From: Labia minor
Lineage: Eukaryota; Arthropoda; Insecta; Dermaptera; Spongiphoridae
NCBI GenBank assembly: GCA_963082975.1
Contig: OY720347.1
Coordinates: 16,691,187-16,755,186 of the forward strand
Reading direction: 5' to 3'
DNA: 64,000 bases
Shown: in pieces, positions 44,243 through 56,486 of the stretch
Layout of the letters: each line of letters starts with the position of its first letter
Numbering within the stretch: position 1 is the first letter of the stretch
Made by a program: the position numbers and the translations under genes
The notes under the pieces: generated by a model
The model's input: the letters and a program-made list of their open reading frames with translations, nothing else
Database searches by the model: none
What the model was told of the DNA's origin: nothing

Positions 44243-44545
44243 CAGGGGTGAGCAATCCGCGGTTCGTCGAACAGATTTGTACGGCCCGTCAAGTCTAATT
44301 GTACAATATAATTTATAATTTTATTGGTATCCTCAACTTATGATTTCTGTTAAGTTAAATTTATATTATAAAAATCGCTACAATAATGCAACCATTTTTC
44401 TATATCTTGAAAGAGACATGTATTATGTGTATTATGTGAATTGTTCATTAAATATTTAAGGTTTAATAGTTTTTTTTGTCTGCGGCCCGCCAAGAAATGT
44501 CAAACCTTCGCTTGGCCCGTTGATAAAAAATGTTGTTCACCCCTG
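44243..44545 (+). mobile_element. hAT MITE, CAGGGGTGAGCAA termini
   Basis: The left end is CAGGGGTGAGCAATCCGCGG and the right end TGTTGTTCACCCCTG. Flanks GCCTAGAT and GATTAGAT match at 6 of 8 bases, an eroded target duplication. The interior has GCGGCCCG blocks. It is non-coding. Confidence 0.8.
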
Positions 44546-45512
44546 GATTAGATAGATTTCTTATTATTTATTTTTTTTTATTTATCTTATGCAGAATTGA
44601 AATAATATGATATTTATACATGTTTTTTCAATTCAATTACTTTAACCAATTTAGTCAATTCTTTGTTATATCAATTTATATAATCTGGATATTATAGTTT
44701 TAAGTTAATACATATATATTAAAGGTAAATGTTTTTATTGTAGCCCTTTTCAAGGACTGATTACTAATCTCGTAAATGTAATTATTGATTTTAATTACTT
44801 TTGTTTTTCTTTCTAATAAAATATATATGGATTCTTTTTTAAATTTTGACATTTGTTAAAATAGGTCATGAAGATAGCAAATATAAATTCAAAAGGTTAT
44901 TAATTATTATTGCCATATTATTTTTATATATAAATTTCCTAAAATATGTTTATTAAATATATCTTAATTAACAGTTTATTATATTAATAATATAAATTAA
45001 CAATTGCATATAAGTTGTAAATTCCGAAAAATATTGAAATATAATAATTTAATATATTATTATATTTATTATATAAAATTATATAAACTAATATATTTTA
45101 CATTTGAATAATTACAATTTTTCAAATTCCTCAATCAACTATTCTAATTTCACTTATATTTTTTTTTTATTTCAGTCATTTATTTAAAATATATTTTTAA
45201 TAAACGAGCAATATATAATATTTATCTAAAATGAAATTTATTGAACATTAGTTGATTTAGAATATATTAATGGAGGGTGGAGGGAACGAAAAGATTGGAT
45301 CCTAACATGTATTAAAATAAAGAATTTTATTTTAAATTATAATTATTTATAATAAACCAAAAATATAATTTTCCGAAATTAAAATTGTATTATTGTATTT
45401 AGTGAATGACTTTGATGTAAGTATGTGATGTATAATTAACCAAATTTTTTTTTATACTATTCATAAAACCTCAAGATGAAACAGAGGCTGTCGGAATGGT
45501 GTCAATGGAGAA
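44546..45512. other. AT-rich sequence, nothing recognised
   Basis: No supportable feature. If the exon at 45517 is real, this holds its 3' flank, including AATAAA-like signals. Confidence 0.4.
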
Positions 45513-45516
45513 CCGA

Positions 45517-45605
45517 TTAATGATCTAAGGCGGTATCAACACGACATCCGGTCTCATTGAATGGCACTGTGATCCTGAAGTCGGTTTGAAATCGGTCCCA
45601 GAGGT
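45517..45605 (-). CDS. Candidate terminal coding exon, protein not recognised
   Basis: On the minus strand an acceptor-like CCTTCTCATATATTGAAG is followed by a frame reading LWDRFQTDFRITVPFNETGC then RVDTALDH and TAA (45519-45517). C-rich third positions (TTC, ACC, GAC, GGA) contrast with the AT-rich surroundings, as expected for a conserved exon. The exon starts with two bases of a split codon. About 29 codons are too few to name a family, and no upstream exon was found. It could be a 3' exon of a gene lying to the right on the minus strand. Confidence 0.45.
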
Positions 45606-45958
45606 CTTCAATATATGAGAAGGAAAAACATTACCCTTAAAATAAAAGACTCAATATAAAAAGCAAAATAAAAAACTTTCTATGTAATTGCTTAAGATAA
45701 AATTTACTTTATTTTAGATATAAATATATTCGTATTCATAATAGTTGAAGACTGCTTCTTTTATTCTTATGAATTGAAACTTGAATTTAGAAAATTGACC
45801 TTTAAGGTCTTTTCCTTTAAATTTTATTTAATGAGTTGAAATATAACATATTGTTAATATAGGTAATTGTTTTATTATATTTAATATTAATTTGATTTCG
45901 TTTAAATGTTTAATTCTTCTAGACATTTATTTATTTCCAATATATATATATATATATA
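45606..45958. other. AT-rich sequence, nothing recognised
   Basis: It would be intronic if the exon at 45517 belongs to a gene on the minus strand. It ends in a TA microsatellite. Confidence 0.35.
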
Positions 45959-46427
45959 TGTTACGGTAAATGTACACTCTTGGGAAATGTACACATTTTC
46001 CGGTAAATGTGTACATTTCCCAAAAAGTTAGGTATATGTGAACTGAATATAATGTATATGTACATATACAATATTTTTGTTTTTTGTGATACAATCTGTT
46101 CTAGTTGGTTTTTAAATTTTTCTTTTTGTTCCATTGTTTTTCAAAAATTCTAACTAAAAAATAATTTTTTGTAGAAAAATTAAAATTTTAACTTACCTGA
46201 GTCTTATTTCTCTAAATATCTTAAATTATATCAGTATACTATGGCATTAATTAGTAATCTATGCTCACATTTACCAAAACGACATGGTCATTGTGAATTC
46301 AATGTACATTTCCCTTATTTGAAATTGTAAATGTTAGTTGAATGCACATTACCCAAATGAGGAGGCTAATGTGCACATTTACCGGAAAATGTGTACATTT
46401 GCCACAATATCTACTTTTACCGTAACA
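45959..46427 (-). mobile_element. Ginger-like MITE, short derivative of the 15.3-kb element
   Basis: 469 bp with the same termini (TGTTACGGTAAATGTACACT and CTACTTTTACCGTAACA) and the same right subterminal block (ATGCTCACATTTACCAAAAC, GACATGGTCATTGTGAATTC). Nearly all coding sequence is gone. It sits in TA repeats with TATA on both sides, as does the longer copy. Confidence 0.85.
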
Positions 46428-46441
46428 TATATAAGATAATA

Positions 46442-46530
46442 CAGTCAAACCTCGATATAGCGGATCTCTATTTAACGGAATTCGGATATAATGCAAAAAA
46501 AAATATTAATATTATAATTCTAATATAATG
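46442..46530 (+). mobile_element. Pogo/Tigger-type terminal fragment
   Basis: After TA at 46440-46441 comes CAGTCAAACCTCGATATAGC, then GGATCTCTATTTAACGGA, a typical terminus of pogo-like elements. No matching opposite end was found within the next kilobase, so only the left end is claimed. Confidence 0.55.
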
Positions 46531-47905
46531 CATGTTACATCTCACATCAGATATTTTAAAAAAAATTTTTTGTACCTACAGTTAGAAAATTTCAATAGAA
46601 GAAACTGAAAATACCGCCTTGAAAAGATGTTTATTGATTACATTCTGGAGGACAATACTTAATGCTGCAGCAATACAAAAGAAGTACTAGGAAAAAATGA
46701 AACTCATATATTTAGATTAATACTTGGTTCAGCCAACTGGTAATAGTATAAATGGTATTGCAACCATGTAGAATATTTCAAACTCGCAATCATCTCTCGC
46801 ATGTAAATCCCATCATTATTAATTTATTACTTATTTATATCTTTTAAATATAAAACTATTATTGAAATTTTATATTTATAACTATTTATATTGTTATATG
46901 TTTGTTTATATTATATATAATAATATATGTTAGCTTATAACAATATAGTATACAATCCTCCATTAAAGTATATATAAATATATAATAAATAAATAGGTGA
47001 CAATAAAGCAGGAAAAAATATTAGATAGATTAAGCTTTTCTAAATTTTAACAAATGCGGATTCCAATTTATTAAACCTTTATGCATATTAAAACAATCTG
47101 AAATTCCAATATCCATGTTAATATGGTCTGTATCTCATCCTCTTTTGGTATCCTCCATTTACGATCATTAAACTTTAAAAAAAGGGACATGGCCACTCTC
47201 ACCGATAGATACAATAGGATTATATGAAAATTGTGACTTTTGTGACCGTGATTTCACAAAGACCAACCAGCGGGTTGGAATCAGTAATTAAGTTACCAAC
47301 CTATTTTCTATGGTAAAACCTTATTTCAATTTTATTTGACTAGAAATTTAGTTTCAATTTATAAAATAACTTATTAAAATATTTTAAATTTACATTTTAT
47401 AAATATGTTTTAATTTTAGCAATAGAATATCTTTAAATTATTATTAAAAATTAATATTATTTATTTATTTATATTTATAATTTGCTATATTATATATTTT
47501 AGATGGTTGTATAGAGGAACCGATGAACAACTAAAAATAAAAAAATATATAATCATTGTTTCTAAATTTTTATTTAACTACTAAAACTAAAGTATATGTA
47601 TTGTATATGTGAGTAAAATATTCAAAATTTATGTAAAAGTGAGTAAGTGGGTGACGTGTTGAGCTGTGAGCCTGTATATGAAGTCAAAATTTTACAATAA
47701 TTACTAATTACATTTTAAAACAATTTTAATATCTATTTTTGTAAAATTTTGATTTTTATCATTCTTAAAAAAATTGAACAAGCCTAATAATGCTATATTA
47801 AAATCACTAAGCAAATTTTGAAAAGTTGAGCAAGATTGCATACTAAAAAACATAAATTAAGATTTAGCTAATTTTAACTTTTGCGAAGTGTTTTATTATT
47901 GAAAT
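46531..47905. other. AT-rich sequence, nothing recognised
   Basis: No supportable gene. A less AT-rich patch at 47150-47290 has no recognisable coding content. Confidence 0.4.
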
Positions 47906-47909
47906 TCGA

Positions 47910-48341
47910 GGTCTGTTCAAAAGAAAAGGTGAATTTTGAATTTTCTCGGGCTGTGTACATTTGATTATTGAGAATTTTTTTGTTATGTTGGTACATATAT
48001 GTTTCTCATATGTTGACATTATCAGTAATTTTGAATTAGTAATTTGTTTTTGACAACTAGTCACGTTTTTGTGTGTTCTTCGATTTTTTACTTAAAAATA
48101 ATGGATCAAAGAATCTGTATTAATTTTTTTTTTTGGCCAAAAACAACGTAATCATGCCTAAACCACCGTATTCTCCAGATTTAGCTCCATTTTTTCTATT
48201 CCCAAAACTGAATAGACCAATGAAAGGAAATCGTTTCGCCACAATTGATGAGATAAATTTGGAATCAAAGAACGAGCTGATGATGAATAAATAAATACTT
48301 TTTGAAATAATTCAACATTCACCTTTTCTTTTGAACAAACC
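47910..48341 (+). mobile_element. Mariner deletion derivative with intact TIRs
   Basis: The 31-base terminal repeats (GGTCTGTTCAAAAGAAAAGG.. and its complement at 48311-48341) match at 29 positions. TA follows on the right; the left dinucleotide is GA. At 432 bp it is about a third of full length and keeps the two ends of the transposase gene. Confidence 0.9.
48101..48294 (+). pseudogene. Internally deleted mariner transposase
   Basis: ATG 48101 opens MDQRICIN, the known start of one mariner lineage. After a deletion with frame loss, KPPYSPDLAPFFLFPKL and GNRFATIDEI follow, the region with the last catalytic aspartate (SPDLAP) and the C-terminal part. The DNA-binding and first catalytic segments are gone. 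Confidence 0.8.
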
Positions 48342-48343
48342 TA

Positions 48344-50315
48344 GTTTTTCTAAATTTTAATAAAATAGAATATATATTCTTCCTTTATGATAAAATTTTA
48401 AAATAAAAAATTAATATCATTTACATATTTTTATGGCAATTCTCAATTAATTTAATTATTAATTAATGTTAATTACTTTGCTATTTTTATCATATTATTT
48501 TAACATTAATCTAATCACAAATAGTTAATAGAATATGAATGCTAAAGAATATTCATTAATGTTTTCTAATATGATTAGTGGGGAATAAATATTTATCCCG
48601 TTGTTGGGTGTATTAATTATAAAATTTATATCCACTTGGTGAAATCCGATCTCTTAACTTATAGTAAACTCTTCGAAAAGATCGGATAACTCTAATCCTT
48701 CTTAAAACTTTCCCGGGGAGTCGTATATTATCTTCTATTCATCGTAAATCCAGTTGAATTAAATGGTTTATATGTGTTTATATATTGTTGATTCTTCTAT
48801 CTTGCTCTTTGCTCGAGCCTGGCATGAATTGTTTGAAAGGTTACTCCATTTTTCATTAGAGACAGAAAAGATCGAGATTGAGTTTCTAATATAAATGGAT
48901 TTAGTGGCTTCTTCTTTGTTCTGATGTTTTTTATGAAGCTCAACTCTATTAATATAATGATAAGAGAAAACGAAGCAGTGATTCTCAGAGAGTGAGACTT
49001 TAACATTGTGGTTCCTCATCTGTGAAAGATTTAAGATGACTCTGTCAAAAACTTGAAGTAAACAGTCTTTTTCGTGATTCCAGAAACATTTCTCAAAATG
49101 ATCATTACCTACATTTTGAAAACTTCTATTTATATCAACTAAAATATGTCAAAATTCTACACCTGTCTTAATAAAATTTATGTTACTAGTAATAAATTAT
49201 CATTTTTCTAAAATTAATCTAAAAACAAATTGTATTTATTAAATTGCTCCAAAATAATTTCATCTTAGAATCCAACCAAAGATGCGATATTGACAAATTT
49301 CATCATCATTTATCATCATAAAAACCACTTTTGTCAATTTAATAAATCACAATTTACAAAGACTATTTTCAAAACCGTTTTCATTATTTGCCAAATAAAA
49401 TAGCTAAAAATATTAGGTAATTATATGATTCCTATTATATTAATTTATTCATTTTTAAATAATAAGAAATAACTACTAAAAGAATAAATGATTATTATTA
49501 TCGAAAATTTCTCAACGAGATATTACAGATATCTCTTGATTAATTAAACATTTAATAAATGTTCTCAAATATATTATTAAATAAATATATTCTATTCCAA
49601 TATTTAAATTCTTTTATTTAATTTATATTAAAAATTGTTGGTGGAATTGTTTTGGCCATATTCTATGCAACATTATTTTTAGTTTAGTATTTTTCGTATG
49701 AATATCAGTTTTTGTAAAAAATAATATTTCATTTTAGAGGTGATTCTCATATATATTCTAACTTGTGAGATATCATGATTGGGATTCTGAGAGCTGAGAG
49801 CTAATGATAATATTTAAAGAATTTTAGAGAAATACTTATGTAGGTACATATTTATTTAATGACTATATATAATATATTGTTTAAATTGTCATCTAAGACC
49901 ATTTCTATAATCAAATTTAATTATTAATTACATATGTTCTTATGATTTTTTTAAATTTGTAAATTTGATGAGATTTAAACTTTTGCTTGTTGAATCCCGT
50001 AGGCATAATAAATGACTATTGATAATCCGAATTTAAAATCGTAGATACTCTAAATGAAAAATATATAATTTATGAGATACATTTATTTTACTGATGCTCA
50101 TGTTTCTGCCTGAGTTCTTTATAAAATTATTACCTTTATTTTTTTTTGTCTTAGGAAACGCCTAGGTTTGCCATTTGAATGTATATTACATATAGTCTAG
50201 AGGTCTAGACGCTTATCTTATGAAATAATATTCCTAATGGCGCCACACTAAATTTAATAAAATAATTAAAAATGCAAAAGCGTCGTGTAGGATAGGTAAG
50301 AGAAATTTCATCTTT
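48344..50315. other. AT-rich sequence, nothing recognised
   Basis: No supportable gene. Overlapping minus-strand frames at 48768-49019 have no motif. An imperfect inverted repeat (TCCGATCT and AGATCGGA) lies near 48647-48687. Confidence 0.4.
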
Positions 50316-50323
50316 CTATATAC

Positions 50324-50634
50324 CAGTGGTTTCCAAACTTATTTGGCCAAACGCCCCCCTTACTAGAAAAAAATTTACTCAGCGCCCCCTTGGAAATTAT
50401 TTTTTTTTATTTTAATAACAATTAAACAGAAAAATAAATGTACCAATTTGCAAAGTATTATTATAAATAAAGGTGTAGATTAGAAACATTAAATTTATGT
50501 ATCTATTTATTGATCTCAGAATAGAAAAGTAATATACAAGTAATTTTCCCTAAATGCGCATGTGGCCATCACCGCCCCCCTGGATCGCTCCAGCGCCCAC
50601 GAGGGGGCGGTAGCGCCCACTTTGGGAATCACTG
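50324..50634 (+). mobile_element. hAT MITE with 8-bp duplication CTATATAC
   Basis: Ends are CAGTGGTTTCCAAACTT and CTTTGGGAATCACTG. CTATATAC stands at 50316-50323 and 50635-50642 and fits the hAT target pattern nTnnnnAn. The interior repeats GCGCCCCC/GCGCCCAC blocks. It is non-coding. Confidence 0.92.
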
Positions 50635-50642
50635 CTATATAC

Positions 50643-52024
50643 TATCGATTTATTTCGCTTCCGTAGTTGTAGTAGATATGATTAAAGTCAATCCCAAACG
50701 CTAAATCGTGTTAGAAGAAATGAAATTAAGATAATAAATAGAAAATTATAAATAAAGGTAGCTGAAAAAATTAATATTTGTTACATAGAAAATATAAGTA
50801 TTGTAAAACAATTAAAATTTCATAATTATTTAGTTATTTGACAAATTAGTTATTAAGGTAAACAGAATAATTTATCTTAAAATAAGATAATACCCAGTCT
50901 TTTTATAAATCTCGCAAGTCTTTTGAATGCAAATGAAAAAATCAAAATTCTATATATTTAATGATGTTCTTATAATATAGTAATAAAATCCCTGAAATAT
51001 CAATAGCTGTTTGGTAATTGCATCAAAATAAGTCAACAACATCTCTCCAATTCTTGAATTATTTGTCCTGAACTCATTATAATAAATGAAATAATGAAAT
51101 TGCTATTCGATAAAAGAGATGGAACATGAATATAAAATATATAATAATTATATTAATAATAATATATAAATCAATATTTCACATTTATAACTTATAATAT
51201 ATCTATCTTCTATCTATTTATATAAAAAAATATAGGATAATGTAGAAAAGTGTTTGTAACTAAATATCATAAACTTTTTAATCAGACAATTTATGTGGGA
51301 TATTTTAAAGAAATTTCAAACATTCTTTTATTAGGACAATTATGTTATTATATTTTTTCTATTAATTAAATATAATATATTTTACAATTAATAGTTTAAA
51401 TGAATATTTATTTCATAAATTTTATTTAAAAGCATTAGAATTTATCATTCAAACATATGATTATTTATCTATAAATAAAATAAATAAATATCTCATAAAT
51501 TAATTTATTAAATATTGAAATATAATATTTTGAATAATAGATATTGAAGAAATATAAAATTTTTATAAATATATATATTAAATATAAAATTTTAATTTTA
51601 AAATTTATTAAATATTTCAAATCTTATCTACGATTGTGACTAAATTCAAATTCATTGAAAAATTAAAATAAATTAATCGAAATTAAGATATTATAAATTA
51701 AATAATTTAAAAATAAAAATACAAATACACATTTATACATTTTAATTATTCTGATTGCAAATATAATTTTGGTTAGAATTGATATTGAAAACTTCCGTGT
51801 AGAATTGGCAACTTAAACAAAAATACCATCAGTGATTCCAGTGATTTCTTCTTCTTATTTCAGGAATCTATTCCCAAGTTTTGTGTTAAATTAATTATCT
51901 ATTTGAGAGATTTGAAACAGGTTTCATACATTTTTTTAAGCGGTAAAACTAATCAGATAAAATAAACAAAGAAAGTAAAAATTTAAAATTCTTTTTAAAA
52001 ATATTTATATTTAAAATTCTTAAT
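50643..52024. other. AT-rich sequence, nothing recognised
   Basis: No supportable feature. Confidence 0.45.
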
Positions 52025-52239
52025 ACTTGATGCAGTGGCGCAACCAGGGGGGGGTTAAACCCCCCCCCAGGAGAGAAAAAAATATAAATTGCTGTGTATT
52101 ATGTACAATAATAAGTAAGTTATTTGATTTTAAAAAAATTTTAACAAAAATAAAAATTGCTTATTTTTTCGTACAGAATTAAATATAAGAAATAAAAAAT
52201 TATTTTATTATTTCTCCTAAATCATAAAAAACAAAAGAC

Positions 52240-52422
52240 TTAACTTAACTTCTTGATAATATCCGTCGTTGCTGGGCGGCCAGCTCTAAATTTCTTAAAC
52301 CAATTGCGGACAGTCCTAATAGTCGAACCACCACTCCCGTAAACAGTGCAAATCTCTTCTGCAGTATCCTTTGTACTATTGCCTTTTTTAACATGCCGCA
52401 AATGCTTCTTTTGGCTCTCCAT
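52240..52422 (-). pseudogene. Mariner transposase N-terminal relic
   Basis: The minus-strand frame from ATG 52422 reads MESQKKHLRHVKKGNSTKDT, then EEICTVYGSGGSTIRTVRNW and FKKFRAGRPATTD before a stop. It matches the N-terminal helix-turn-helix region of a mariner transposase. Compared with the usual pattern it lacks several residues after RHV and about a dozen between FRAG and RPATTD. No catalytic region remains. Confidence 0.85.
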
Positions 52423-52584
52423 AGTAGATAAAATTTTAAAAGAGACTTTGTCACCAAAGAAACGTACTCTGAAAAAGCTCTGGGATGATCAAATAAGATG
52501 CCATAAACGGCTAAGAGATAAGCCTGCATGTTTATATATATATATATATGTAGGGTTGGTGGCTTCGATAGTGAAGCAGATGTA

Positions 52585-52735
52585 TTAAAAAATATCGTTT
52601 TTGAAGAAAAAGGTAGCAAAAATAATATCGTTTTTGATGAAAAGTATTAGCAAAAAATATATCGTTTTTATTGAAAAGTGTAGCAAAAAATATAAGGTTT
52701 TTGTTTAGAAATATTAGCAAAAAATATATACACAG
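52585..52735. repeat. Minisatellite, four units of about 38-40 bp
   Basis: Each unit has the form ATATCGTTTTTGAAGAAAA, a short variable part, then GTAGCAAAAA or TTAGCAAAAA. Four successive units diverge by a few bases each. They lie between the mariner relic and the LTR-like promoter. Confidence 0.85.
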
Positions 52736-52739
52736 ATAA

Positions 52740-53013
52740 AAATAAACGTCTTGGAAATCTTCGGTTCTTCGTTCTTCGTTCTTCGTATATGTTCTTCTTA
52801 ACGTCTTGAATCACAACTGCTACTGGCAAGCTAGCCTGCTTCACGGCTTTTTATACCCGGCTGGCGACATCTAAGTGGAGTGGTGAGGACTCTCGACAAC
52901 CAATAGCGTGCTAGGCGCTGAACGAAGAGCCAATAGATGGCCAGCTTATTATAGCCAATCGTAAGCTTCTAAGAGGGGGTAGCGAGGTTTTAAATATATG
53001 TCCCGGCGCAACA
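52740..53013 (-). mobile_element. LTR-like promoter segment
   Basis: On the minus strand it starts TGTTGCGCCGGGACATAT and has three CCAAT-type boxes (GATTGGCTATAA, CTATTGGCTC, CTATTGGTTG). Then comes a TATA box GGGTATAAAAAGCCG with GC-richer sequence, and GAAGAACGAAGAACG repeats toward the end. This is the usual architecture of a gypsy-type LTR. The inner end and a partner LTR were not identified; the start could also be at TGTTCTCGGAGCG (53040). Confidence 0.4.
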
Positions 53014-53865
53014 TGAATTTGCTTAGTCGCTCCGAGAACATCTTCATGGGAAAATAATAAAATAAAATAAATTTCATTTTTTCAGATCCTATATATATAT
53101 AAACATAGGCAGTTAGATTCATTCATAGCGTGTTGCGGAAAAAACTTATGGGACAACCTAAAAGTTTTTTTATAAATAACTCCTTTATTATTAAGTTTAG
53201 GTAAAAATGAATATAATGAAACTTTTAGTAAATTCGATTACCTATAAATTTAATACGATAGTATGATAATTCTTATAAAAATCGGTATTTATTGAGAAAA
53301 TCAATAAAATGTGCTTTGACAAATCTTTAAACTACCCTTACTTATGGTCCGATCTTGTTCAAAAATAATCCAATCCCCGCCCATCATTCCCAAAAAAAAC
53401 ATCTAAATTTCAAATTTCAAGACAATATCTCATTTTGTTTAGACGTAATCTCGATAACGAGCCGGTTCAAAAAATTTTTTTTGTAGTTTTGGATTCAGAA
53501 CCGTTTGAAAATTGAAAATCTCGAAGAATCTCGGAGCAAAAATTTTCAAAATTTTCCGATCATCGTATAAGCTATCCTTATTTCATGAGGAAAGCTAAAA
53601 TAATTTACTTATAGCTGGAAAAAAATATTTTCTTTCTAAAACTGTAAATACGAGTAAATAAAATACAAAATTAAATTTTTTTACCAGATTTTGTAAAATT
53701 AGTGTTTCATTTACAAAACTTTTTTAAATATTTAATATAAAAAAAAAATCTTAATGAAAATTTGTCTTTGAGAGAGCCCCGGGGGGGGGGGGGGGCAATA
53801 GGAAGGTGGAGCGGCTAGTCAAACCCCCCCCAGGATCAAATCCTGGTTGCGCCACTGACTTGATG

Positions 53866-56009
53866 GTTGGAATGAAAGGAAAGAGTTTTTATTCGGGATC
53901 TTTGATTAGAAATTACTACTGATTTCTGTATAGAAAGAGCAATTTCAGCCAACATATTAAATATGCAAGAGAGAAGTGGACGTTCATAATTTTAATTATT
54001 TCCTCATGCCTGATCATGATCAGTTCTCTGTTACCAAGTCATTACTTTTAACTAATACTCAAACTTCGATCCTCGGGTCTGGTTAGGAAAATTAAATAAT
54101 TAATAATTTCTCTTTCTGGGATTTGGAGGTTCAACCAGTCTGTTTAATCAAATTTGGGAAGCTACTTGAAATAATTTTAAAAAAATCATATGTATTTTTT
54201 ACTTACTATTATATTTTAGAAGATTTAAAAATGGAGTTATAAAATGTACTTCATAATTTTTTTATTTCTCTATTATACAATTAAATAAACAAAAGTACAA
54301 AGACTAGACTAAAACTAAACTTAGTATTATATATCGAAGATAGATTTTGTCAAGATTTTTATAAAGGAACCAAGTTGTTGGTTTGTGAAGGGTGTGATGG
54401 GTCAAATCATTAAATGGTTCTCGAAAATAATTACTTACTACTTATTATTAAAGTAGGTAGAACAATTCAAAAGTAGATTGTAAATGAATAAGAAAAATTA
54501 ATGTTGATCATTCCAGAGTTAAGTTTGTCTACCCATATTGTAGAATAATTAAATCTTAAAGGCATTAAAAAAAAAATTAAAGCGGAATTTCGGAAATGAC
54601 ACCAGCAGAGGTTCTAGGTGAAGGAGATATATTAAAGATCAATGTCTAAATTAAATTCACACCATTAGTGAATAATATTCTTTCCACATTTCATTTTATA
54701 AAACAATAAAAACATTTTTTTCTAAAGTTTTGAATTAATTAAATTATAATTTCTAAGCAGAGGTAAATAATTTCATAAAATTCAGATATTTTGCGTTTAT
54801 ATTATATATTGATATTTAATAATAATAATATTTTAAACTTTGTTTGAATGTCACAAATAAAATTTTGTATTTTATGTTTTTTATAAGCACACGTTTGAAG
54901 GAAAGAAAAAAAACCAAATGGGGAATAAGTGAGCATAATAATGGGGGTTGAACCTTGCGGCTCCCATGGGATCGCGACGGAGTGGTTCAGACAAAAGTTA
55001 ATCTTTTATTTACAAGATAAACATAATCTAATTAGTTTGTTTACAGAATTTAAGTTTATTTACCAAAATACCCCAAAGCATGATACAGTTAATCTCAAAT
55101 ATTCTCATTCCACAATCTTTTTACATAATTTTTTTCTAATTTAATGGTGATAACTGTTAAATTTCATTATGCTATAAAAACAAAGATATAATTAAGTAGT
55201 AATTTGGGTATATATAAAAGCAATGGCATTTATTTTATTAGTTTTTATTGAAAAAGGAGACAGAAAATTGAGAATGTTTGAAAAAATGTATCATGAATTA
55301 TAAGTTTTATATTTAGAAAAATAATTCAAAATACCATTCAATTATAAAATTTCATTCAATGTATTTAAGTTGATCAATTTTACATCAATAAAATTTTTAG
55401 AAAGATAAGTTGATTTTAAGGGTTTCGTCATTATGAAATAATAAAATTTATGAATTGAATGAATTAATATTTATACTTCTTGTTATTGTTATGTCAATAT
55501 TGCTATATTCTTTACAATATTTTGAATATTACTATTTGAATAATATAAAAGTTTCTATATCTATGTTTAAGTTTATATTATAAAGTTTTAGTTTAATTGA
55601 AAACTTTTTTAATATTTAGAAAAATGTAGATTATTTTGAAACATAATTATTTTTATTCTAAATATCATTAATCAATAAATCAAATATTTATATTTTATTT
55701 TAGATCAATTAATTTATGATGACAATTCAAGAAATATTTGCTTTCTTTAAGTTAAATAACTAAGTTAAACCAATAAATTAATAATATTTATGAAACTATG
55801 AATCTCATTAAAATTAAAGGAACTAAAAATTTCTTAACCGCATTATACAACCGTCCTTGATGACTTAATTAATAACTATATATTTATACTATTTAATACT
55901 TATAAATTCCTTAGGAAGCTAGAATCAAATATACAGTAGTTAGAGAATCAATACCTTATATATTATTATTCGATTTCTAAGATACAGATATAAATTCTAA
56001 GATATATTC
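53866..56009. other. AT-rich sequence, nothing recognised
   Basis: No supportable gene. A short GCGGCTCCCATGG patch at 54959-54971 resembles MITE interior sequence but has no boundaries. Confidence 0.4.
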
Positions 56010-56011
56010 TA

Positions 56012-56466
56012 AGTGTGTGACTTTTTGAATTTACCGTCTCTCAAATGAAATGGCAACACAGCCCCTAACAACAAACAACTATCAGCTGACTCCTGTCGAA
56101 ATTTGAACCAGCTGGGTCTTTTAGGTTTTGTTTGACATCCATACCAGACTACCTCGTGATTTGAGAATAGTGAATTTCGTATGCTCATTAAGCATTATGA
56201 CATTGGTGTTGTTTATCCTCAATATGGACAAGTTGATGAAACATGGATCCACCACTACACAACAGAGACCAAATAGCAGTCAAAACAGTGAGTTCTTCCA
56301 AGTGGATCGGCACAAATACCTATTTTGAAGTCCTCGACAAATCTTATTTTTTGGATGGGATAAAAAAATTGAAGAAACTTTGGGCGAAGTGTATAGAGCT
56401 CAAAGGAGACTACGTAAAATATTTTTTTATCCAAAATCCTGAGTTTCATTCAAAAAGTCACGGACT
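56012..56466 (+). mobile_element. Mariner deletion derivative, 455 bp
   Basis: Terminal repeats AGTGTGTGACTTTTTGAAT and the complement of ATTCAAAAAGTCACGGACT, with TA on both sides (56010-56011, 56467-56468). It contains parts of the transposase gene. Confidence 0.85.
56235..56465 (+). pseudogene. Mariner transposase relic (catalytic and C-terminal parts)
   Basis: DETWIHHYTTETK, containing the second catalytic aspartate of mariner, is followed by a stop and frameshift. Another frame continues TYFEVLDKSYFLDGIKKLKK and LWAKCIELKGDYV, the conserved C-terminal region. The third catalytic aspartate region is deleted. Confidence 0.85.
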
Positions 56467-56486
56467 TATTGATCTGCTCTCGTAGA

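Larger units (their letters stand above)
52033..53857. mobile_element. CAGTGGCGCAACC element (hAT or P type), 1.8 kb composite
   Basis: Perfect 16-base terminal repeats CAGTGGCGCAACCAGG and its complement are flanked by the perfect 8-bp duplication ACTTGATG (52025-52032, 53858-53865). Its interior holds a mariner relic, a 40-bp minisatellite and an LTR-like promoter, with no transposase of its own. An 8-bp duplication occurs in both hAT and P superfamilies; the terminus alone does not settle which. Confidence 0.85.

Noticed and set aside
48944-49019. AGCAGTGATTCTCAG resembling a hAT MITE start
   Set aside because: About 14 bases of similarity only, with no opposite end, no duplication and no typical interior.
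50195-50225. TAGTCTAGAGGTCTAGACGC as a tRNA-like A box
   Set aside because: No B box follows at the right distance and no cloverleaf can be drawn.
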